A stretch of DNA of 64,000 bases from Alphaproteobacteria bacterium. GTDB lineage: Bacteria; Pseudomonadota; Alphaproteobacteria; TMED109. The notes beneath the pieces were generated by a model. It worked only from the letters and a program-made list of their open reading frames with translations. It was not told where the DNA came from and did no database searches. Where the stretch lies: NCBI GenBank assembly GCA_021296265.1, contig JAGWAT010000003.1, forward strand, positions 138,862 through 202,861, in the 5' to 3' direction. How positions within the stretch are numbered: the stretch's first letter is position 1; each line of letters starts with the position of its first letter. Both the position numbers and the translations under genes were made by a program. Positions 58,505-64,000 of this stretch are shown here, in pieces.

Positions 58505-59301
58505 AGATTCAGATGGCGGGACAGGCGGTCTACCTGGCGGACGGCGGCCGCCCGTTCGAACCCGATCGGCCAGCAGTCATCCTGCTGCACGGCGCCGGGA
58601 TGGATCACAGCGTGTGGAGCCAGCCGGCGCGGTGGCTGGCCCATCACGGTCATGCAGTGTGCGCGCCCGACTTTCCTGGCCACGGTCGCAGCGATGGGCC
58701 GCCGGCGGCGACCGTGGCCGAGCTTGCCGAATGGTCGATGGGCGTCCTTTCGGAACTTGGTGTCGGTCTAGCCTGCGTTGCCGGCCACAGCATGGGTGCC
58801 ATGGTCGCCCTTGAATGTGCCCGCCGGTATCCGGAGCGGGTCGGTGCGCTGGCCCTGCTAGGAGCGGCGCTGGAGATGCCTGTGCACCCCAGACTCTTGC
58901 AGGCCGCGGCTGAGGAACCGACAGCGGCGGCGGCGGTGATGACAGAATGGGGGCACGCTGCCGCCGCACGCTTGGGCGGCGGCCGCAATCCAGGAATGTG
59001 GATGACGGGCGGTGCGCGCCGCCTGCTTGCCCGGGCCCCGGCTGGGACGCTTCACGCAGCGCTGGCACTCTGCAATGAGTACGCGGAAGGGTTGGATGCC
59101 GCCGCCGGCGTTTCGGCGCCAACTCGGGTGATCAGCGGATCGGATGATCGCATGACGCCGGCCCGGGCCGGGCGGAAGCTGAGCCACGCCATCGCCGGTG
59201 CCGTGTTCGAGGAAATTCCGGATTGCGGACACATGATGATGGCAGAGGCGCCCGAGCAAACCCTCCAAGCGATCCGGGCCGCCTTTGCGGACCAACCATG
59301 A
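58501..59301 (+). CDS. alpha/beta hydrolase
   Basis: A 266-residue serine hydrolase: LLHGAGMD oxyanion strand, nucleophile S97 in GHSMGA, acid in ISGSDDRMTP and histidine in DCGHMMMAE. It does not resemble MetX (too short, no GGSMGG). Coupled by ATGA both to metY and to the thioesterase, so the three are one translational unit. The substrate is unknown. Confidence 0.88.
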   Translation: MKIQMAGQAVYLADGGRPFEPDRPAVILLHGAGMDHSVWSQPARWLAHHGHAVCAPDFPGHGRSDGPPAATVAELAEWSMGVLSELGVGLACVAGHSMGAMVALECARRYPERVGALALLGAALEMPVHPRLLQAAAEEPTAAAAVMTEWGHAAAARLGGGRNPGMWMTGGARRLLARAPAGTLHAALALCNEYAEGLDAAAGVSAPTRVISGSDDRMTPARAGRKLSHAIAGAVFEEIPDCGHMMMAEAPEQTLQAIRAAFADQP

Positions 59302-59768
59302 ATGCGACCGTGCCGGAACCGCAAGCGCTGCGGACCCACTATCCGTACTGGCGACAACTGCAGACCCGTTGGGGGGACAACGACATCTACGGCCACATGA
59401 ATAATGTGGTTCATTATCAGCTGTTTGATACCGTCGTGAACCGCTTCTACGCGGAGGATGCCGGCTGGGATCCCGCGACGTCGGAGGCAATCGGCATCAC
59501 GCCGGAGACGCGGTGCCGGTACTTCAAGCAGCTGCGCTACCCGGATCCCGTTGATGCCGGAGTCCGGGCGGCCCACGTCGGGCGGAAGAGCCTCGTCTTC
59601 GACATTGGCCTGTTTCGACAGGGCGATTCCGATCCCGCCGCGATCGGTCATTTCGTCCACGTGTTCGTGGCCCGGGCGTGTCAGCAGCAGACAGTGCCAG
59701 TACCCCCCGGCATCCTGGCCGCGATCCGGCGCATGATGGCCGGAGTCGATGTGTCGGGGAAGGGCTGA
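59298..59768 (+). CDS. acyl-CoA thioesterase (4HBT/FadM-like)
   Basis: A 156-residue hot-dog thioesterase. RWGDNDIYGHMNNVVHYQLFD holds the catalytic Asp of the 4-hydroxybenzoyl-CoA thioesterase group, and RYFKQLRYPDPVDAGVR and VFVARACQQQTVPVP follow. Starts with ATGA over the hydrolase stop. Ends nine bases before convergent rpmE. Confidence 0.9.
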   Translation: MNATVPEPQALRTHYPYWRQLQTRWGDNDIYGHMNNVVHYQLFDTVVNRFYAEDAGWDPATSEAIGITPETRCRYFKQLRYPDPVDAGVRAAHVGRKSLVFDIGLFRQGDSDPAAIGHFVHVFVARACQQQTVPVPPGILAAIRRMMAGVDVSGKG

Positions 59769-59777
59769 GCGCCGGGC

Positions 59778-59999
59778 CTACAGTTTCAATCCGGCAAACC
59801 GCCGGTTGAATCGCGCCACCTGGCCACCGCTCTCACGGAGCTGCACCGGACCGCCGGTCCAGGCGGGGTGGGTCAGGGGGTCGACGTCGAGTTTGAGGGT
59901 GTCCCCGGCTTTGCCCCACGTTGAACGCGTGACGAACTCGGTCCCGTTGGTCATGACCACGGTGATCTCGTGATAATCGGGGTGGATGTCCTTCTTCAT
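59778..59999 (-). CDS. rpmE: ribosomal protein L31 (zinc-free form)
   Basis: A 73-residue 50S protein: [46 protein letters not shown] and ARFNRRF. The CxxC pairs of zinc-binding L31 are absent, as is usual in alphaproteobacteria. Divergent from the proline iminopeptidase gene; a 132-base spacer must hold both promoters. Confidence 0.96.
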   Translation of the reverse strand: MKKDIHPDYHEITVVMTNGTEFVTRSTWGKAGDTLKLDVDPLTHPAWTGGPVQLRESGGQVARFNRRFAGLKL

Positions 60000-60131
60000 G
60001 GTCTCGACCGTTGCGGTTGCGGGCAGGGGAAGTCTGGGCCTACATACCGGATCGGCGCCGCCCCGACAACCCGTACGAGGGCATGCCAGCCGGTGCCCGC
60101 ACGGTCGCGGGTTTTGGCGTAGGGTGCGGCC

Positions 60132-61085
60132 GTGGACAGCAATCACAGCCAGCAGATGGACCTCGCGGTCGGTGACGGGCACATCCTGAACGTGCGGACA
60201 TACGGGAATGAACGCGGCATCCCTGCGGTTTACCTACACGGGGGACCCGGCAGCGGGTGCCAGCCGGCGCACGCGCGGCTGTTCGATGCAGCTCGTTTCC
60301 GAATCGTGTTGCTCGACCAGCGCGGCGCCGGCCGGTCGCGCCCGAAGCGCGGTCTCTCTGCGAACACCACTGCACACCTGGTAGCCGATCTGGAGCGGGT
60401 TCGCCGGCAACTGGACATCGATCGATGGCTGGTCGTCGGGGGCTCGTGGGGAAGCACGCTGGCCCTCGCCTACGCGCAGGCCTTTCCCGCGCAGGTGCTC
60501 GGGATCGTGCTCCGGGCCGTCTTCTTGGGAACCCGCAGCGAGTGCGAGTGGGCATTTCGCGGTGCCGCCGAGACGTTCCGCCCCGAATTGTGGGAAGCTT
60601 TTCGCGATCTCCTGCCCGAGCCTGAGCGGGATGACCCGATCCGGGCCTACGGGCGGCGGCTCGAGGATCCGGACCCGCGGATTCACCTGCCGGCCGCCGA
60701 AGCCTGGGCGACGTACGAGGGGACCCTTTCGACGATCGCACCGCCGGAACCAAAGCTGCCGGCCCGGCTCGACCGAGGGCCGCATTCCGACGACGGGAAA
60801 GGGCCAAATACCCCGTACGTCGAATGGCATTACATCAAGAATTCTTTCTTTCTGGAGCCAGACCAGCTACTGCGGAACGCCGACCGTCTCCGCGGCATTC
60901 CCGGGCGAATCGTGCAGGGCCGGTACGACCTGCTGTGCCCGCCCACCGCCGCATCCGCCATTGCACGGGTCTGGCCGGATGCGCAGCTCACCATCGTGCC
61001 GGGCACCGGACATGCCGGCACGGAACCGCCGATCCGCAATGCGCTGACGGCGGCCGTCCGGCAGCTTGGAACGGGATACGGATAG
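60132..61085 (+). CDS. pip: proline iminopeptidase (S33)
   Basis: Releases N-terminal proline from peptides in the cytoplasm. The 317 residues have HGGPGSG (36-42), DQRGAGRS (62-69), nucleophile S105 in GGSWGS, the acidic residue in QGRYDLLCP and histidine in GTGHAG. The start is GTG with AGGG eight bases upstream. Followed after five bases by another alpha/beta hydrolase. Confidence 0.95.
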   Translation: MDSNHSQQMDLAVGDGHILNVRTYGNERGIPAVYLHGGPGSGCQPAHARLFDAARFRIVLLDQRGAGRSRPKRGLSANTTAHLVADLERVRRQLDIDRWLVVGGSWGSTLALAYAQAFPAQVLGIVLRAVFLGTRSECEWAFRGAAETFRPELWEAFRDLLPEPERDDPIRAYGRRLEDPDPRIHLPAAEAWATYEGTLSTIAPPEPKLPARLDRGPHSDDGKGPNTPYVEWHYIKNSFFLEPDQLLRNADRLRGIPGRIVQGRYDLLCPPTAASAIARVWPDAQLTIVPGTGHAGTEPPIRNALTAAVRQLGTGYG

Positions 61086-61090
61086 GGAAG

Positions 61091-62023
61091 ATGCACGCTG
61101 ACGAACTGCCAGCCTGGACCCGCCACGACGCCGAGCTGGGCGACGTCACCCTGCACTATCTGCGGGGGCGCCGCCGTCGGGGCCCACCGGTCATGCTGGT
61201 CCACGGGTGGCCAGAGTTCAGTGGCACGTGGCGGAAGAATCTTCCGGCGCTGGCCGAGCATTACGACGTCGTGGCGCCTGATCTCCGGGGGTTCGGCCGC
61301 AGTTCGAAACCTGATCGCGTGGGTGCGCCGCAGGCATACGCTGAAGACTTGGTGGCGCTCGCAGACCATCTGGGCCAAAGGCCCGAGGGGGCGCGCTGGA
61401 CCCGCCCGTTCACCCTGGTTGCGCATGATGTCGGGGCGTTTGTGGCGCAGCTTCTGGCGCGCGTGCATCCGCGGCGGGTGCACGGGCTTTTTTTCTTCAA
61501 CTGTCCGTATGACGGGATCGGCGGACGCTGGGTGCAGCGCGGGCAATTCCGCGAGATCTGGTACCAGACGTTCCACCAGATGGACTGGGCCGCTGAGCTC
61601 GTTGGCACCAGCCGAGAGACGTGCCGCCTCTATCTCTCGCACTTCCTACGTCACTGGAGCCGTGATCCGCGCGCTTTCGACGACGATATCGAAGTCTGGG
61701 TCGACAACTTCATGCAGCCCGGAGCGTTGCAGGGAGGCTTCAACTGGTACCGCTCGATCGCGGAGGAGCGTCGACGCTCGATCGCGGGCGAGGCGCCGGC
61801 ACCGGAGGCTATCCACGCCCCGACTTATGTCCTCTGGGGACGCCACGATCCCGTCTTGCGGTCCGACTGGACCGAGGGGCTCGAAGACTATTTCTCGGAC
61901 CTGACCATCGAACTTGCCGAGGGCGCAGGGCATTTCGTGCACTACGAGCAGCCGAGCCTGGCGAATGCACGGATGCTGGCCTTTCTCGCGCGTGTCCATG
62001 CCGGCGTGCCGGCGGGGCCTTGA
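61091..62023 (+). CDS. epoxide hydrolase-like alpha/beta hydrolase
   Basis: A 310-residue hydrolase with HGWPEFSGTW (38-47), PDLRGFGRSSKP and an aspartate nucleophile D113 in VAHDVGAFVA, as in epoxide hydrolases and haloacid/haloalkane dehalogenases. Acid in LWGRHDPVLR and histidine in GHFVHYE. Epoxide versus halide chemistry cannot be decided. Likely co-transcribed with pip. Confidence 0.88.
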   Translation: MHADELPAWTRHDAELGDVTLHYLRGRRRRGPPVMLVHGWPEFSGTWRKNLPALAEHYDVVAPDLRGFGRSSKPDRVGAPQAYAEDLVALADHLGQRPEGARWTRPFTLVAHDVGAFVAQLLARVHPRRVHGLFFFNCPYDGIGGRWVQRGQFREIWYQTFHQMDWAAELVGTSRETCRLYLSHFLRHWSRDPRAFDDDIEVWVDNFMQPGALQGGFNWYRSIAEERRRSIAGEAPAPEAIHAPTYVLWGRHDPVLRSDWTEGLEDYFSDLTIELAEGAGHFVHYEQPSLANARMLAFLARVHAGVPAGP

Positions 62024-62277
62024 TCGACCCAGGGGCCGCTCGCGCGACCGCGGGTGCCGTGTTTGGTGTGGGCAGGCCCCCGCGCAGTTTTGGAAGGCCC
62101 CGTGCACAGGGCCCCTGCAAACCTGCGATCCCGCGTGGGGCACGCCTCGGGCCGCCCAGCGACCGTTGACACGACCTTCCCGTATCCGCAAGATCGGTCG
62201 GGCCTTTAGACGGTAGCTCGGGCATTGTTCCGGGCTTGGATCATGCGCCCGTGTTGTTTTTCCCGGCCGGGTTTGGC

Positions 62278-64000
62278 ATGCGCATCCAGGTCCTTTTGAC
62301 GGCGGCTGTATTTTGTGCTTCTGCACTGGCCTCGACAGGGACGTTTGCGCGCGAACCGCTCACCAACATCGACGGCATGGCGGTGCACCAGGATGCGCTG
62401 GCACCCGGCGAAACCCTGTCACGTCTGTTCACGCGCGAGGGGATTTCGCGAGAAGAAGGCGAGTTGTTCGTCCGCACTTTGCGGCGCCACCTCAACTTGC
62501 GTCGCATGGCTGCCGGCCAGACAGTGATCCTGTACCGGTCCGGGCCGGTGGTGGGCGACGTTGCCTTGCGGGCCGTCGCCATTCCGCTTCGTCGCGGCCG
62601 CTCGGTGGTCGCGGTCCGTGAAGGCGACAGCGACCGGGTGCGGGGCGGCGTCTACGGGGATGAGGAAGCGGCCGACTGGATCGAGACCGCCATCGGCACG
62701 GGCGCGGAGATCGCGCGGCCGGGATCAAGACGCTTCAAGCTCCGGAGAGGCGACAACCTGGTCATGGCGCTGCTGCGGGCTGGTGCCACTCGCGATGACG
62801 CTCATCGCGCCGCGACGGGTCTGCGGCACCACGTCAATTTGCGCCGACTGGCGATCGGCGAGCCAATCGACGTGGAGTTCTCGACACGCGCCGGCAAGGC
62901 TGTTCTCGAGGCAGTCGCGTTGCCGAACCGCGGTCGCAACGCGAACCAGCGCCGAGACGCATTCGGTGTCTTCCGACCGGTAGCGGACATGGCCGCCGCC
63001 GCCGTTCAGCCGCCACCACCGCCGGTCGAGGAGACGCCGGCCGCGACGCCCGGTCAGGCCGAAGAGTTCGCCCAGATCGGCGACCGTCTGGTCTCCAGGG
63101 GGCCGGGCAGCCGCTTCGACGACACCATTAAGCGCGGCGATACCCTGGGGCTGCGGCTGCAGCGTGCCGGCATGTCGCTCACGGAGATTAGGGGCGCTGT
63201 GCGCGCATTTGCCAAGGAAATGCGACCGACCGCCATTATCGCCGGCCAGCGCTTCTCCTATGGCGTGGACGGCGGCTCGGTGACGTACTTCGCAGTTTCG
63301 GACCGTCGCCGGAAGTCGGTTCTGGTCGCGCGCACTGCGACCGGGGAATGGACCGCGCAGCGGATCGACTGGGCGGACGTCGGTGTCGCGGCCGAACAGC
63401 TCGCGAGCCGCGCGTGGGCACGGGACCTTGAGAACCAGCAGGCTGCGGTCCAGGAAGAGCGGTTGCAGAATGCGCTCGAGCAAACCCGCATTCGATCGGG
63501 AGATGTGCTGCTGTCGGTGCTGGCGGGCATCGGGGAGCGGCGTGCCCACGCGCATGCCGCCGCAGCCGCCTTCGGGAAAGTGGCCCGCGCCGACCGCCTG
63601 CAGCCCGGTCAGAAACTCATCTTTCCGCGCGCGGCAGCGGACCTGCCTTTAACGGGCTTTTTTCTGGAAACCCGGGCCAAACGGAAACGGGGCGTCCTGG
63701 TCCTCAGGGACTCTCGTGGGCGCTACCACGCTGCCTGGGCGGATACTGTCGACGCGGAAGCGCAGCTCGCGGCACTCGCTCCGGAGCCCCAGCAGGCGCA
63801 CGCGGCCGACTTGGACCTCGAGCCGCCATCGGACGCCGATCCAGTCCGCCCGGAGTCCAGCCTTCCCAAAGGCAGCCACGTGGAGCGTCTCAAGGTCGCG
63901 GCCAAATCCGGCGACACGTTGGCAGGGATTCTGGTGTCAGCGGGCGCGGATCGGGTGCAGGTCGACAAGGCGGTGCGGGCCATCAGCGGGGAATTCGACC
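62278..64000 (+). CDS. large secreted repeat protein, likely M23 peptidase N-terminal part, 3' end beyond window
   Basis: An open frame of 574 codons from ATG 62278 runs off the end. Signal peptide MRIQVLLTAAVFCASALA. At least five related modules of 45-55 residues follow, each with a G(D/E)-T/N-L start and a G-Q/E-x end, e.g. LAPGETLSRLFTREGISREEGEL, LRRGDNLVMALLRAGATRDDA, IKRGDTLGLRLQRAGMSL, RSGDVLLSVLAGIGERR and AKSGDTLAGILVSAGADR. They resemble the OapA/LysM-like modules preceding M23 endopeptidase domains; the catalytic domain would be past the edge. A weak promoter (TTGACA 62166-62171, 17 bases, CAAGAT) lies upstream. The spacer 62024-62277 shows no other gene. Confidence 0.7.
   Translation, partial: MRIQVLLTAAVFCASALASTGTFAREPLTNIDGMAVHQDALAPGETLSRLFTREGISREEGELFVRTLRRHLNLRRMAAGQTVILYRSGPVVGDVALRAVAIPLRRGRSVVAVREGDSDRVRGGVYGDEEAADWIETAIGTGAEIARPGSRRFKLRRGDNLVMALLRAGATRDDAHRAATGLRHHVNLRRLAIGEPIDVEFSTRAGKAVLEAVALPNRGRNANQRRDAFGVFRPVADMAAAAVQPPPPPVEETPAATPGQAEEFAQIGDRLVSRGPGSRFDDTIKRGDTLGLRLQRAGMSLTEIRGAVRAFAKEMRPTAIIAGQRFSYGVDGGSVTYFAVSDRRRKSVLVARTATGEWTAQRIDWADVGVAAEQLASRAWARDLENQQAAVQEERLQNALEQTRIRSGDVLLSVLAGIGERRAHAHAAAAAFGKVARADRLQPGQKLIFPRAAADLPLTGFFLETRAKRKRGVLVLRDSRGRYHAAWADTVDAEAQLAALAPEPQQAHAADLDLEPPSDADPVRPESSLPKGSHVERLKVAAKSGDTLAGILVSAGADRVQVDKAVRAISGEFD

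Overview
The window reads as one continuous stretch of a GC-rich alphaproteobacterial chromosome, most like Rhodospirillales or related uncultured lineages. Several things point that way. The F0 ATP synthase operon (atpI-atpB-atpE-b'-b) has paired b and b' subunits and is separate from the F1 genes. Small families typical of the class are present (DUF1192, DUF1178, DUF3422, a Tim44-like protein). There is an ornithine-lipid olsB-olsA pair, a ppsR-aroE-coaE-dnaQ cluster, an ispE-linked TPR lipid/secretory protein, a zinc-free L31 protein and a miaB-phoH-ybeY-corC operon. No rRNA, tRNA, insertion sequence, phage or CRISPR array was seen.

Layout. 1-2.6 kb (minus): the 5' part of ispE and a secreted TPR protein. 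2.8-10.2 kb (plus): Nfu scaffold, tsaB, a Fur-family regulator, olsB-olsA, then miaB-phoH-ybeY-corC, nearly all coupled by 4-base overlaps; a TusA-like gene lies convergent within this run. 10.2-15.3 kb (minus): ppsR-aroE-coaE-dnaQ-timA-mltA. 15.3-16.0 kb: a 691-base gene-free, AT-rich divergent region that is my candidate for the replication origin. 16.0-33.1 kb: rho, mnmE and mnmG, which in many alphaproteobacteria sit together beside the origin. Here they are separated by a yyaL-dienelactone hydrolase-quinone reductase operon, a ferredoxin, a complete branched-chain amino-acid/amide-type ABC transporter (SBP-livH-livM-livG-livF), a MaoC dehydratase, an enolase-superfamily enzyme and a Gfo/Idh/MocA oxidoreductase. 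Two perfect parS centromere palindromes flank mnmG, but rsmG-parA-parB do not follow it.

33.3-45.9 kb (minus): a lactonase-like metallo-hydrolase, DUF2461, DUF3422, hslUV joined to the F0 operon, and metF-metH behind a structured leader. 46.2-55.8 kb (mostly plus): gamma-glutamyltransferase, glutaredoxin, a Nit-type amidase, DUF1178, B12-dependent methylmalonyl-CoA mutase with its GTPase chaperone MeaB, a BepA-like M48 protease and a DsbA-like oxidoreductase. 55.9-64 kb: a second quinone reductase, DUF1192, metY, three alpha/beta hydrolases, a thioesterase, rpmE, and the 5' part of a large secreted repeat protein that runs off the end.

Themes: chromosome-origin and segregation signals (15.3-33.2 kb); tRNA modification (tsaB, miaB, mnmE, mnmG); one-carbon, methionine and B12 chemistry (metF, metH, metY, mcm, meaB); envelope biology (olsBA, mltA, timA, M48, DsbA, the terminal repeat protein). 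I found no clear undescribed multi-gene system. The most interesting signals are the parS pair with the displaced par genes, the origin candidate, the SD-sequestering metF leader with its coupled small ORF, an ispE gene that seems to lack a standard start codon, and two unusual proteins (a membrane-anchored MeaB and a LivF with arginine at the Walker A lysine).
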